DNA of 64,000 nucleotides. Source: Heliocidaris tuberculata (Eukaryota; Echinodermata; Echinoidea; Camarodonta; Echinometridae). Positions 1-13,224 of the stretch are shown here, piece by piece (within the stretch, counting starts at the first letter, position 1; each line of letters begins with the position of its first letter). The stretch is taken from the NCBI GenBank assembly GCA_025618425.1, contig CM046844.1, positions 17,409,911 to 17,473,910 of the forward strand, written 5' to 3'. The notes under the pieces were generated by a model that searched no databases, had not been told where the DNA came from, and was given only the letters and a program-made list of their open reading frames with translations. The position numbers were made by a program, and so were the translations under genes.

Positions 1-1990
1 CGTACATTTTTACTTTATATATAGAAGAAAAAAAGTGCACGGAATCATTGAGTCATGTTTTCCGTTTAAAGTTCAGAAAGGTGACAAAAATGTTTGATTC
101 TCCCTTTCTTGAGTATAGGTAATATACATTTACATGTATGATACAACACTAGTTCTTGCCCATATTGATTAGCTAGTTGCAGTTCCCCTCCTACCCCCCC
201 CCCCCCTCCCACCTCCACGACAGCACTCATTGGTTGAAATATCTAGGATTATGTTGTTTTTCAATTAAATAAACAAAGAAACCATGGATATTATAATATA
301 GGTCATCGGATAAATGAATCAAAATGTATATGCAATACATAGGAAAGAAAAAAAACACCCCAAAATCTAAAATAAATCAGAGTAACCTCAAAGATCAGTT
401 CTACTTCTGCAACGTCCCAGCAGAGTTCTCTGGTCCCAGTAACGAGAAGTGAAGCGAACCCCGAAGGTATGTACATGTATATACGGACCCACAACGTCGA
501 AAGTGGCGATAGCATCTTGGAGGTTCAATAACCCGAGCACGTAATCAGCGACGATCTAGCGGTCATTACCACGGGCTCATCAACGTCAGTCTGGCATTCG
601 ACCCACCACGAATCCATTGTCGAGGTAGAGAAGGAGGATGGGACACAACAACATTCTTCTGATAGTATCAGATCATCTCACCGATGAAATCTGCATGTCT
701 GCGGTACGGTCCTTTTGTAATGGATCTCTGCAAGTTGAAGCTCCTTGATCTCCGTATAGGTGCTCAAAGAAAAGGAGTAACGTTGCCAAGCTGTTAAGCC
801 TCCCACGTTGACATTCAATGCAGATGCAGAAGTGCCATTTGCCATTGAAAAGTGGCAAAAATTTAGACGGCATTCTCGTTCATGTCGTTGGAAAATTCTT
901 GATTCGCACGAATATTTCCAATAAGGAAAAACACAGACACAACCTTTGCATTTATTATAAAAGTTTTAAATCATTCCTTGGTACGGAGAGGCATTTCTTA
1001 ACTAAATGTTACAATTAAGAAACGATTATCAAAATAAAGTTAATTGATTTATTTTTAGATGAATAAAGCTACAATTACACACAGAACAACGTGTAGCTAT
1101 ATAAGTGCAGATTTGTAGCTCTCGATCTCAGATTTTTGAAGGACAATATGACTCGCCTTCTTTCAAGAACAACTTCTGCACACTTGTTTGAGCTGAGTCT
1201 TGTTTGGTTTTGAGGCTTTTATGGCACATTTTGTACCACCAAAACCTGGCTACAGAACAGAGGTAGCCGAGAGCTGAAATTGAGAGCCTAAATACATTTT
1301 GTAGCAAGTTTCTTTCTTTAGACAGTAATAAAATTCTAGAAATTGTTAAGAATCTGGATGGAACTTGACTCCTCAATGTCGATCTTACTTGAGCTAGGGG
1401 CGAACCCCAAGACCTTTCTTTCCTCAACTCTAGGGAGCTGCCTAGATCAGCGCATGGATTTGGAAGGAGATATTCTAGACGGAATTTTCCTTGGGGATAT
1501 ATAATACCAGAATAGTTCAACAGCGGTTATGATATAAGGTCCACCACTACTGGAACAGTTCGGAACGGTCGTTTGAAATGGTATATTCTTGATCTGGAAG
1601 TTTGGCTTGAAGCAGAATAAGACGAGGTTTACTTTCAAGTACCCTGTTAAGACCTCCCCTTTTCACATGCATTTCACTTTCCATTGTTCTTTTTTTCCAT
1701 TTTTCTACCACAGTTTAGTTTGGGCTATACCGAACCAAACTTTTCCACTTTGTTTGTGATATTGTTCACGAAAGTTTTAGAAAATCTTTTTTTTTTTTCT
1801 TCTAGTATTGTTTGCATATGTTTTGCCAAATGCCTTGGCAATTTACACCTTTGGGATTTTAGCTATATCTAATTAATCATGCTAATCACACGCCAGTCAA
1901 AACAACACATGCAACAGCATTCAATTACATCACTTTCATCATCTAAAAGCGTAACTCGCCGAAATAAAAACAAACACTGAATTTCTGTAA
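1..1990. other. no gene recognised
   Basis: AT-rich sequence with stop codons in all frames at short intervals. The only landmarks are a 13-base poly-C tract at 194-206 and short T or A runs. A 130-codon minus-strand open frame at 1128-1520 resembles no family I know and has no supporting splice or start context. A TATATAAG word near 1100 is followed only by a 21-codon frame, so I do not call a promoter. Confidence 0.5.
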
Positions 1991-1994
1991 TCCA

Positions 1995-2081
1995 ATCGTC
2001 TACAAATATAATCACATTAAACATTTAAAGAAAGAAAACAAATGAGACTTTCACATCGTCTACAAATATAATCACATTAAA
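1995..2081. repeat. 27-bp direct repeat, 60-bp period
   Basis: A 27-base word beginning ATCGTCTACAAATATAATC occurs at 1995-2021 and again, identical, at 2055-2081. The DNA between the copies is not obviously repeated. It looks like a recent local duplication. Confidence 0.85.
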
Positions 2082-3038
2082 ATTACTATACAATGATGTG
2101 TAATTAACAACCACCAGGTTCCCCGACGAAATACAGAAACGTAACGACCAGAAAAGAATGGCCAAATAAATACTCGTGTCAACTGGTCAAACCAATTAAA
2201 GAAAACTCATCAGTTTCCTCGGTGATTGCTTGCCAAAATGTCTAGACACCGAACCTAACAGAAGTTGCAGAAAGATGCTAAATTCAAATCTGCCCACGGC
2301 CCGGAAATTTAAATGAATACATTTCGTTTCCCTATTTGATATTGGTGGAAACACTTTCGTCTTTTACAGCCTCTAGAAGTTGTGCCAATATTCTGACATT
2401 TTAATGCTAACCAACCGATTGCGTATAGATGAGCATCAGCATGTGCCTCACTTATCGTGTTCATCTACGACATCTTGCCAAGTTCGCGCCAAAATTGTGT
2501 TGGTTTTAAATTATTTCCTTTTCCATGTTATCCGCTACTACTTGTTTATCTCCTCACAAGCATTCCTGAATATTTTTGCTAAATAAACACGCAATTTCTA
2601 CAATTTACGCAGCAATTATCACATCCAAAGTGACATATTGTATCCGTTTTCCTGAAGAAAAAAAAAGTTGGATATATATTTTGTAGCCGGAGATTTTAAT
2701 GCCTTTCTGGCAGAATTGCAAGGCAAATAAAGCACAGATTTGAGAAAATTGTACGAGTGACAGATATGATAACGAGGTGTTTACATAGTAATGGCTATAT
2801 ACGTTCTTATTTACAACGCTTAAATGGTTTTAATGGTCGTTTTTACTTGGGACAAAGTCAGTGACCTCTGCAATCAGTTCTAAATTTAGGAATTATACCA
2901 AAATCGTTTGTATTACAAAGCAATATTGATATATTTGAAACATCTTTACATTACAAATAAAAGACACCACCAGTGTTATTTTCGAAACTACTTTCAATTC
3001 ATCTCAGATGTATTCAGTGTTACTTGACATCTACCGTA

Positions 3039-3219
3039 GTGGCGTATCCAGTGGCGTATCAAGCAGACGCCCCCCCCCCAAAAAAAAAATAATAATATCA
3101 ATAAATACATAAATGAAAAAATTAAATAAATACAACTTTCAGTATACACAGCATGCAAGGTACGTCCCACCTCTATTTACCCCCCCCCCCCTGTTGGAAT
3201 TAGAGGCTGGATACGCCAC
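3039..3219. mobile_element. TIR mini-element, GTGGCGTATCCAG ends
   Basis: A 181-bp segment bounded by a perfect 13-base inverted repeat: GTGGCGTATCCAG at 3039-3051 and its complement at 3207-3219. The left end carries a second partial copy of the same word (GTGGCGTATC at 3051-3060). The interior has two poly-C tracts and an A-rich stretch. The ends resemble the CAGTGGCGTA termini of hAT-type non-autonomous elements seen elsewhere in this window, but the outermost CAG/CTG is not preserved and I see no clear target duplication. It has no coding capacity. Confidence 0.6.
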
Positions 3220-3618
3220 ATGCTTCTTTAGTATGTGGTTTAACTTGTATAAATAAAATGGTAATTTTGGAGAGGTGCAATCCATGTATTTGTGGTAAAG
3301 TTCAATTCGTCTTGTCTATAGTCTAGAGCCCGCAGTAATGCTCTAGAAATCCACATATCAATTCTCATCGACTCATGTGGTTCGGTCCTGAAGTATGTCA
3401 GAGTCTCAGAGTCTGACGTCATTAAAACATGAACGGATAAATCTTACTTTTCAATCTTCAACAACCCATTCCAATTAAAGCATGATTTATAACTGTCTGT
3501 TAAAGGATCGGGGTCTCTTTGCCAATCCCTGCAGTGTCTTCAGAGTTTCTTATTTTGTCAGACGTACAGTAAATACTTCAAAACGTCGCCATAGTTATGA
3601 TGGTATCGTTAACTACCT

Positions 3619-3791
3619 CCCCCCCCCCCCCCCCCCTCTCTCTCTCTCTCTCTCCCTTTTCTTTCTGCATATCCTTCTCGTTCTTTTTCCTCTTTCATCC
3701 TTTTTTCTCCCTTCTCTTTCCTATCTTATTTTTCATCTCTCTGTGTTATGTTTACCTCTCTAACGCCTCTCTTGGTTCTCTCTCCTTCTAC

Positions 3792-3822
<31 letters not shown>

Positions 3823-3976
3823 TCTCTCTATCTCTCTCACACACATACACACACACCCCACACACATACACGCTTTCTCTCACCCCTCTCTTCTACATTG
3901 TACACCTTTCTCTTCTCTCGTTGTCTTCCTCTTTTCTTTTTTCTCACCCCCCCCCCCCCCTCTCTCTCTCTCTCTC
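3619..3976. repeat. poly-C / CT / CA low-complexity tract
   Basis: A pyrimidine-rich block: 18 C (3619-3636) running into (TC)n to about 3654, a CT-rich stretch with a second dense CT array at 3791-3838, a short CA array at 3838-3872, and another poly-C plus (TC)n at 3950-3976. The open frames here are leucine/serine-rich translations of the repeat and are not genes. Confidence 0.9.
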
Positions 3977-4227
3977 TTGAGAGCAAAATTCACCCATGAC
4001 GCCAAATGGCATCTCTTCAGAAAACAATGGTGTTCTGTATCCATCTTACATCTTTTCTACATGCTCTTTACTCGAACGAGACAGACAGAGGCATCATTCT
4101 AAATAAGAATAAAAATCAACAAAATACGACACAAAAGAGAGAACAATGTTTTTCCAGGTTTTAGCGGCAGAAACGACCATGCGATGTTGATGTTTATTTT
4201 CTACAAACTATTCTCCTTCTTGTATCA

Positions 4228-4230
<3 letters not shown>

Positions 4231-4276
<46 letters not shown>
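4231..4276. repeat. (CT)n microsatellite
   Basis: About 23 uninterrupted CT units, followed by imperfect pyrimidine-rich sequence to about 4330. Confidence 0.95.
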
Positions 4277-4279
<3 letters not shown>

Positions 4280-4334
4280 TCGCTCTATCACTCTATCTCC
4301 TTCCGTCTCTCCCTCCTTTCTCTCCCAATTTCTC

Positions 4335-5353
4335 CTTTATACACTCTTACAACAGAAATCATCAGAATTACGACAGACAATTTTAACACCAAGCATAAAA
4401 CGATGTAGAGTCATACATCCCGATAATGAGGGGCAATTTGTGGCTGAATTGTTTGGCGGTAATTGCATATTCAATTTGTATCTCGTGAATAACAACACTG
4501 GAATAAATTCACCCGAAAGTTGAACGAGTTTCACCGAATATTTAAAGGGTTCCTATTTCTTTCATTATAGAAATATTACGTCACCCGACGTTTGACAACA
4601 ATTAGTGCATTGTCGTCGAAGAATATTCTTTAAAAACGAGACACAATTTGGAGACGTCGAAATACTATTTAGAAATTGCCGACAATAGCATACATTGTCG
4701 GACGGAATTTCGTCATTCACAGGCTAATAATCGTTTTCTTATAATCAATTTTACTGCCTCATTATGTTAACATAGCCTAAAGAATAACTCTAATGATGGT
4801 ATAGAGGTTAATCATAATTATACCTGTAAATAGGTTAAAGATTTGCGGATTCTTTCACAGACCCTTTTCTGTCAAAGATTGTGGTTTATTTACAGACGCC
4901 ACCATCGATCGTAATAAGGAAAAGCCCTCAGTAGTTATACCTTGTATCCCGGTTCGAAACTTATTTTAGGGGGTCGTATAAGGATCATTTGTAATATATT
5001 CATTTGAATAACTAGTCTAATATTGATTATCATAATTCTTTTCTGCAATTTTAGTTCTCATCACTCATCAGGCTACAAGAAACTGAAAAAAATCTTAAAT
5101 AATTTTGCATTACCTATTGAACCTTTTTTTTTTTACTTCCTTATTTAAATTTTATCCTTCATAATTATGTGTTCCCCTATAATTTCTGCTACTACGATGA
5201 TTATTTACTATTTTACATTTGTTTCTTGGTGTTTTCATTATGACATAGTTAATATCAACTCTTTTTTAAATAAACCATCACATTTCAATTCAATGTTTGT
5301 AATGTTTACGATGATAATAGGCCTATATCTCGGATTACCTTATGCATTTTACA
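4335..5353. other. no gene recognised
   Basis: AT-rich, multiply stopped sequence. I see no exon-like frame, RNA structure or repeat family here. Confidence 0.45.
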
Positions 5354-5505
5354 GGGGCCGCGGAGCGTTTTTGAAAGGGGGGGCTGATGTGATTTCACTC
5401 ATTAATGACATTTTTCGAGCCTTTTTCCGATATTTTTTTTAACGTGTCTACTCAAAAAAGTGGGGGGGGCTGCAGCCCCCCCCCCCCCCCCCGGCTCCGC
5501 GGCCC
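5354..5505. mobile_element. TIR mini-element, GGGCCGCGGAGC ends
   Basis: The left end GGGGCCGCGGAGC (5354-5366) is matched by the complementary GGCTCCGCGGCCC at 5493-5505, a 12-base perfect inverted repeat about 150 bp apart. Inside the right end lies a G8-CTGCAG-C17 palindrome (5462-5492) able to form a very stable hairpin. The body carries no coding sequence. It fits a non-autonomous DNA transposon; the superfamily is undetermined and no target duplication was identified. Confidence 0.6.
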
Positions 5506-5937
5506 ATGTGTTAGGGAAAGACTGGGAAAGGTCTTCCTTTTTCATTCTTCTTTCTCTCACATTTTAAAAAATTCTTACATTAGCTTGCAATAGGCAGGTA
5601 CAATGGATTTATGATTACAAAATGATGGTTCGAAATCAGAAACCGACAAAAAGAGATGGATATTCCTATTATCAGAATCACGAGAAAGTGTGTCATAATC
5701 GTTGTTGAGGACGATAAGTTAGTGTCGTTAAGGAAAATGCTCCTTCTGCTGCGGAAATAGACGCATTTCGAAGGGTTGTTTGAGGGTGATACCTCAAAAG
5801 GTATTAGGATCATCTTTGTCTTCCTGTGGTTGGGATTAAGGGGATAATAATCACGAGAGGTAGAGGATTATGAGGGTAATAGGGAAGGGAAACTCTCCAA
5901 GACCTAGACCAGACAGTATGGTAATATACTTCGACTT

Positions 5938-5941
<4 letters not shown>

Positions 5942-5978
<37 letters not shown>

Positions 5979-6215
5979 AGGGGGGGGGAAGAAAGAGGAG
6001 TTGGGGAAAGAGAGAGAGAGGGGGGGTACAGATAGAGAAAGGGGAGAGAGAGAGAGAGAGAGAGAGAGGAAGGAGAGAGAAGGAAAGATTGGAAGAAATG
6101 TAGAGAGGGAGAGAGAAAAATGCAGTTGAGAAGAGTGAGAGAGAGATAGAAAGATACAGATAGACGGATAGATAGTTAGAGAGAGAGAGGGAGAGGAGTG
6201 AGAGAAAGAGTGGAT
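5942..6215. repeat. GA-rich purine tract
   Basis: Consecutive (GA)n arrays with G-runs: 5942-5974, 6009-6028 and 6045-6070, then purine-rich sequence to about 6215. The plus strand is almost purely purine over this interval, so the tract is a candidate for triplex DNA. Open frames here on both strands are repeat translations (Arg/Glu or Leu/Ser). Confidence 0.9.
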
Positions 6216-6587
6216 GTGGAATGTTTGGGTGGGGGTATGTGGTGGGGTGATCAATGGGGTATTTTTGGCGTAGCGTCAAAGTCCGATAATGGGCACCGAT
6301 TTGGGTTGATCCATGGTTTTACACGTGTGGTTTAGGATAAAAGGGGGTTAAGGAGAAGACTCTGTGGTTACTGTTGTTTGCAATATATATAGACTAGATT
6401 TAAAGCGAATTTATACATGGGGGTAAGCAAGGAAAACTGCTAACTTCGTGGATGCATAGATATTACACATTGACAATTTACGTACAAGTTTCGATGAAGC
6501 AGTGGGAAGTGCGTTACTTACAAAATACCAACGATATTTATAAAAGAGGAGGGGGGTGACCAATTCCTCTCTATGAAAATGTCACTG

Positions 6588-6880
6588 CTTTTCTTCTTCT
6601 TCTTCTTCTTCTTCTTCTTCTTCTTCTTCTTCTTCTTCTTCTTCTTCTTCTTTCTTCTTCTTCTTCTTCTTCTTCTTCTTCTTCTTCTTCTTCTTCTTCT
6701 TCTTCTTCTTCTTCTTCTTCTTCTTCTTCTTCTTCTTCTTCTTCTTCTTCTTCTTCTTCTTCTTCTTCTTCTTCTTCTTCTTCTTCTTCTTCTTCTTCTT
6801 CTTCTTCTTCTTCTTCTTCTTCTTCTTCTTCTTCTTCTTCTTCTTCTTCTTCTTCTTCTTCTTCTTCTTCTTCTTCTTCT
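6588..6880. repeat. long (TTC)n / (GAA)n array
   Basis: About 97 TTC units spanning about 290 bases, with a single extra T near 6651 as the only visible interruption. The complementary strand is (GAA)n. Three long apparent open frames here (poly-Leu/Phe, poly-Arg, poly-Lys/Glu) are translations of the array and are not proteins. Confidence 0.97.
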
Positions 6881-6899
6881 CATAGGATTTGCCATAAAA

Positions 6900-9800
6900 G
6901 AGATAGACATTTTTGCAATGTCTCCATATAGTACTAAGGCAAATTCCTACATGCTGCATGAGGACACCAGACGTCTACAAGATTATCTCATTATCCCCGT
7001 ATCCTTAGAAAGACATTTTTTTCCATCTCGGGTGATTTGACGAGCACCTTAAATTAAAAGCGATTAAGGTCCAGTCTAAATTACACCAATTAACATTCCT
7101 CCCATCAGCTGCCTCCACCCTGCCCTCACGGGTGTGACGTCAGCATTTTTCTTGCAAGGAGGAGTGGATATCACGGTTACTACGCATAATTTGTGTGGAG
7201 GTGAAAAAGTACAGCTCGAAAGAAAAGTTTAGTATTAATTATAGGTTAAATTTTGTTGATGGCATCGATGCTCACATCGAAACGAAAAAACGCCTTAGTA
7301 CTAATACCTGATGTGCCAAGAAGTCAATCAAGCCGCATGAATGAAAGTTTAAAGAAATTGTAATCATAAATTCGTAATGATACATGTTTGTATATTGCAA
7401 ATGACATCTTGTACCTCTGCTATTTAGTAGATGATGTAAACTGTTTATATGAATTCAAATCTCGAAAAAAAGTTTTCAATTCGAGAATGGAAAGTTGATA
7501 AACATATCCTCTTGCATTAGAATTAAGATTTATTAAAGCACACTACGCTAAATTTCATAATTTGGAGATCCTTTTATTTTCAGGCAATAACGCAGATTAT
7601 GGGATTATAGTTTTCTCCTCTATGAAAGTTGTAGGCCTAATGCTAATATTGAAAAGTTCTGGGTCGTGATAATTAAGAATGGCAGGCTTAATACACACGT
7701 CCTATTTATACTAAATTACACATCAATATAATTACACCAGGCAATAGTAAAACAACTCTTACTCGGCATTTTTCTTGTCCAGGAATCTATTTCAAAAAAG
7801 GATAACCATGAGTCTCAGATTCTCGCTTGAATTTGAAAACTACTTTCGACATTTATCCTCTCCTTAATTCCTTTTATTAAACCTTTTTTTTTTTTTTTTG
7901 TAAGTTCGTAAACAAAGTGTTTTTCTTAAAGTATATACCAAATTCTGTTGGTTTCGTTAAATGATTATGGGTTAGATTTGTAAAAAGGAATTCTGGCTAT
8001 ATAGCAAAAAGTAAATTTCGACGTCCTGTTGTGGTAATTTTCTCTACATATAATCATTGACGCTACAATCCAGAGATTATTTCATTAAATCATCTTTAAG
8101 TCTTAGCATGGACCTTCCACGCATTATGTATATTTTGTAGACATGGCTAGAACTTGTTGGTGTTATGGAAAATTTTGATTTGAAGTTAGCATTCGTCATC
8201 GACCATCCGGGATTGTATAGAGATTATGCTTGGGTAAACACGTTTATACCGCTGTATGGGACCGAGGAATTAAATGACCAGAATGTGGATACTATGTTGT
8301 GTGACAAAACAGGACTTTGAAGGGAATTAACATACCCCGACTTCACCGTTGACCTCGGTTCACGCAAGTGGCGCGAAGATTACCGCAAAAAAATTAGACA
8401 CCATATTTTCATCATTTTCCAATTAGGAAATTTCCTATCCATGCATGAACATTCTACCCAAAACTGTCAGGTTGATTTATGGTTGAGCAACACCATTTAT
8501 CATTTGGATGTTTGAAGTGCAAACATAGGGCATCTGGGTGAAGTGTTGATTAAGATCTAACACCTATTGTGACAAAATATCCGAAATATGCCAAAATATA
8601 ATCTAACATATTATCAGTTACGACCCGAATATCTTTAAAGCAATTTACAGAAGCGTCAAGTGTCAAAATGAAGAGGACATAGAGTGTGATCCTTTTCATC
8701 TTTTGGATAATAAAGACAATTTCGAAAAGCTAAAGAAGCAATTAAACTTGAAACCCATTGTAATCAGAGGTTTGACAGGTGTATACAAGAATAAAGGTCA
8801 AAGGTTAATCCACATAACGCGCACAGGTGTTCAACGTCATTTTTCATTTAGTATTTACTTAATTCTCCACGAAAAAGTCAAAGAAAATCGTTTGGATTAT
8901 GCATGGAAATATGACTGTTTATCGATTTATAATTCTAGAATGAAAAATTGACTGCTGGGGCTTGCCGATGCCGTCATTTTTAAGACTTGAAATTGTTATA
9001 AATTGCCTCGAAACGGGGCATGCACTTATCTGTCTGCATTGAGGTTAAAACGGTCACAAAAGTTTAAAGTCATGGTAGCATGATTTCGTCCTTGAAAGGT
9101 GGTAAGGAAAAAATGAGTCTTTTGTCAATTTGTTCCATCGATAAATTAGAAGGGAAAAAAGCGTTGAGTAAATAAGAAAGTTTTGAGTAACAACAGAAAA
9201 ATAAATAAAGTATTTCGGTAATCGCTCTGTTTGGTGAGCCCTTGATATTAACGAATCTACTGCTTTTGGGGAATATTTGGTTGCTAATTAATGTGACCGT
9301 GCATGGGACCCTGTCTCTGAAATGGCTCAACATTGGTTTTAAAAATGTACATTGTATCGTCAAGGATACACTTTCCCTCATATCATTGATACTCAATAAA
9401 TAATCACTATATACTTACAAAAAAATCCCATAATTATGGAAGAAGAAAATAGTATACACACTCGAAGATCATGTGATACGTGCAAGGTACAATGTAATGT
9501 ACAATCGTGAGTTCTTAATTCTCTGTTATAATCTATGCATCATTAAAACCTGAAAATCTCATTAAACGTGAAAATAAAACAATTTTTAAAAACTGTAGAT
9601 GAGGTTATCGTGCACGGTCACTGGCCATTCTCCTGTCATGCCTGTATTCCAATTCCAAAGTTCATGATCGGGTTAATTAATATTGGTTCGTATTTGAAAA
9701 GAACTACAGACTGCTAATCAAGTGTATCAAGATATTTGATACAAACAAGGAATTTCTTTTTTACTTCATTTATTGTTTATAATATCAATTTTTCCTTTTG

Positions 9801-11440
9801 TAACTCACGTGGGCTAACCAACGAGTCTAATTATTGATGCCTTGTTTACGGGTATAGTTAATGAGTCGTTAAGTGTAATAAAATTCGTTTAGGCATTAAA
9901 GTATTCGCCCCGATGCACATGACATCTATTGACCGCTTTAAGATCAATCGCAGATGAATAATAATTCTGATATTATAAATCAAAATTGCTGATAAACATC
10001 GTCCATTATATGAAAAATTCCAAAGCTTAAATTATATTGTACAATACCATAAATGATGGATGGTGTTTGACACTGTAAAAGTTCTTAAAAGCCTCGATTA
10101 AAATCAAGTTATTTATATCGGAAGAGATAATATCATAATCTGTATAGATTTTTTTTTTTTAATCAAGTTTTCAGAAGCGGCCAACTTTTGAGGGATATGT
10201 CTGCGTTCACCACTAACATGAAGCCTCTCAGTAAATAAACTTCAATTGATAAAAGGGTAGAATTTAAAGAAAGCATTACCAAAATAGGTTTTGAGATATA
10301 AGTTGCTGCATTATATTGATATCAAAAGGTAATAATTTTCCTTGAAACAAAAATATTGCAGTCTGATACCTCTATAGTTTATATTTTTTGTACGAACTTT
10401 GACTCCTACGCTCATTTTATATAATTTTTAACCTTGGAATGATCGATTTGGAGTTACTAAGCCACCCACTGTGTGTTTTGACTAGCAAAATTCGTTTGAT
10501 AAAGATGGAGCTTCGTTGCAGACAACTGATGGATGAGCAATCGTTTTGCGATCGATCCATCTCCATTTCCCTGTACTTGCTGCCAAATTATTGCACATAT
10601 CCATCCAATCTCCTCGACGAGTCGTAATAATAAATGTTTACCAAATAAACCATTCAAGAAAACCACATAATGAAAGTAACCTTGAAGTCACAAGACGAAT
10701 TAAATTTCAAACCACTACTATTGGATGATAGTTGCAGGGAAAAAAGACTTCTTAGATATCAAAGGGCTCACTTCATCATCATTAATGTATCTCATAAAGC
10801 ATATAAAATAATAATTTGCGTTTTCTATAAAGTCACGGTCATTTATTTTTAAAGGTTTTTAAACGATCGTGTCACCCAAAAATTCCAGACGAATACGATT
10901 TCTTAAATCAAATAATATTAACTGGAGAAGTATGAATGTATGTGGGCATTGTCATGGGGGGGGGGGTTCTATCATAATTTCGGTTGATTTCGCATCACAT
11001 CCACCCCCCCCCCCCCCCCCTTCTCAAAAAAAGGGAAGGTAAAATCAAACCGAAAGTAAATACAGAGCTTTTTATTTGCGGTATCATTGTACTTCTGGTC
11101 TAAGTCGAGTGCAAGGTGTTGCCCACTTTCCATGGATCTACAAAAGTGCCTTTTAGAACTTTCGGAGCAGGGGTCCGTCTTGTAGAAAGGGAACCCGAAC
11201 GAGAATAATGATAATAATGATAATAGGAAAACGTGACAATTTTGTCACTAGGTTAAATTTCCACTCGTGCGCCCCTGTGCGCCTTTCTCCTGCCAGAAGT
11301 CAAAGAGAACGAGCGGGAAGCAAATATTCCCAAAGACTATGCAGAAAATAGAAAATACCACCTTGCCGTCACACTCATAATAATAGCGACAATATTCTAT
11401 ATACACCCTCTTCAAATATTGACACTGTTTTAATCGCTCT
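6900..11440. other. no gene recognised
   Basis: About 4.5 kb of AT-rich, unique-looking sequence. Frames rarely exceed 80 codons; the longest is a 108-codon minus-strand frame at 9070-9396, which I do not recognise. Landmarks are G10 near 10950, a long C-run at about 11003-11020, and a TGACGTCA octamer at 7135-7142. Confidence 0.45.
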
Positions 11441-11499
11441 CTTCTGCAATGATTGTTAGACTAACTCAGTTTTCACCTGCAAGTGTTATGATTTTTTGT

Positions 11500-11767
11500 G
11501 GCAAAAAGTCAAGACTGTACTGTCTCGCAAGAGGTTCGTTTACATTCAAAAGTTTAACAAAATTATTTTTGTTTCTACCTCCAATTCGACCCCGCCCCCT
11601 CCCCGGTCCGTATTCCCGACAGTGGCCTAATAAAACAAAATGTCAAGACTATATACTGTCACGGAAGAGGTTCATTTTCATTCCAAAGTTTAACGAAATT
11701 AATTTTATTTCCACCTTTAATTCCATATCCCCGGCCCCCCGACATGCCGATTCCGTATTCCTGAAAG
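11500..11767. repeat. tandem duplication, ~134-bp unit
   Basis: Two diverged copies lie head to tail. Both carry GTCAAGACT, then an AAGAGGTTC word, then AAGTTTAAC.AAATT and a C-rich segment ending near TCCGTATTCC. GTC of the shared word falls at 11508 and 11642, giving a period of 134. A 129-codon plus frame (11449-11838) runs through both copies, but the two halves are poorly conserved as protein, so I do not call a gene. Confidence 0.7.
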
Positions 11768-11839
11768 TGACCAAACTAGTTTCACAGATTTATGGAAGGC
11801 CAAATGTCAACCTTTTCATTCCGTACAAATTCCTGTAAT

Positions 11840-12808
11840 TATGTAACGAAATAAATCAACAAAAATTGATTTATCATGACATGAAAATGAAAAAAAAAGG
11901 CGACATTTTAGTTAGAGAATTTTTATAGCAATTTGTAGCAGGAAAACACTTCTTTCCATAAATCGATAGACTAATTACTCCTGACCTAAAGATAGACGCT
12001 CTCAAGAATACCGACCAATCATGAAATAATGATCTTGAACCTTAATTGGTGTTGATCAAAATATTCTTCTCTTTGCCTAAGTCACCTGAATTGGGTAAAT
12101 ATCAGATATTTACCAAGAAATTTAGAATGACGGGCAGAAAGAGAAGGGGGTTGGCAATAATTTTTTGTTTTAGGCACTTTCTTATACAAACTTCTCGCGC
12201 GTATTTGTCATGTTTGATGAATCATCATGATCATATCCTTAGACCACATCCTTATCGGTCAATGTTTTGAAAAGGTGTACTTGATCCTATATACAAGCTG
12301 CTTTTAATTTTCCTCTGCTCATGATCTCGAATAAAAATCAACCATTGGTAAAATATCAGTGAATGTGGACTAACGATCTCCCAGTGGCACGGCTTATGAA
12401 TCAAACTACTTGAGGATAAGAAAACTGTTGACTTTTCATCCTATGTGTCAATATTGACGTTAGTATGTTGTAATGAGTCTATGCTACTTGAATGTCACAT
12501 TGGATGCTAATATTGATTCGTCATATACCTCTAAATTGGACAGTTCACAGTTATATTTTGTCTCAGTTCTAGACAGCTGCGATGGAATTTACGTATAGAC
12601 TTAAAAGAATGCCAACTTCTTTCCACAAAAAAAAGTGGCATGGGCGATGTTGTCACGAAAGTGAAACGCAAAATGAGGCCTCTCCTTCCAAGGCCTCTCC
12701 CTCACTATCTGGTCACTCCGACAACGGTTTCTGCTTCTTTCCATATGACATCGTCACGTAATTTCATTGTCATGATGGTGAAATCGGCCTTAACATTGCC
12801 CAAATCAT
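11840..12808. other. no gene recognised
   Basis: AT-rich, multiply stopped sequence between a tandem duplication and a MITE. Nothing exon-like was seen. Confidence 0.4.
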
Positions 12809-12812
12809 TTAA

Positions 12813-13220
12813 CCCTTTCAGGACAGGAATTATTTAAGGGCAAAATTGATCACATTTTGTTCTTCAAATTGGCAACAATAATATTTTTCTCGTAGTGCTA
12901 CATGATTCTAATAAAATGTAATGCCTTTGAAAACAACATACATTCTTAAAACCATTATCGAAAAGTTGAAAAAGTTGCCAATTTTGACAAATAACAATGA
13001 TTTTGAACCTCTCAATGTGTTGCCAATTTAAGGATTTCAAAGCTTATTCTCCTTTTTAAAATTCCTGGAATAAAACGCAATATGGTCATGGAACAAAAAT
13101 GGACATAGTGTGTGCAGAAATTTTTGCTCTTTCTACTCATGCATCTGGTATATTTTTCAGAGTTCTGAATCAAAAGTTATTGAGCCCAACCACAAAATGT
13201 GGTCAATTGTCTTGAAAGGG
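12813..13220. mobile_element. piggyBac-like MITE, copy 1
   Basis: A 408-bp element with inverted termini CCCTTTCAGGACA (left) and TGTCTTGAAAGGG (right), flanked by TTAA at 12809-12812 and a one-base-mutated TTAT at 13221-13224. A second copy with the same ends and interior lies at 21470-21868. TTAA targets and CCCTTT termini are features of the piggyBac superfamily. The body has no transposase-sized frame, so this is a non-autonomous derivative. The inverted similarity extends inward: AAAATTGATCACATTTTG near the left end mirrors CAAAATGTGGTCAATTG at the right. Confidence 0.85.
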
Positions 13221-13224
13221 TTAT

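Noticed and set aside
1098..1108. TATATAAG as a promoter
   Set aside because: Such words are common in AT-rich DNA; only a 21-codon frame follows and no other promoter element supports it.
1128..1520. 130-codon minus frame in non-repetitive DNA
   Set aside because: Mixed composition, but no signal peptide, domain motif, Kozak context or splice site that I could recognise.
6518..7040. Three open frames of 125-155 codons
   Set aside because: They are translations of the (TTC)n array (poly-Leu, Phe, Arg, Lys or Glu) with short unrelated flanks.
9070..9396. 108-codon minus frame
   Set aside because: No recognisable motif; this length is plausible by chance in a 64 kb window.
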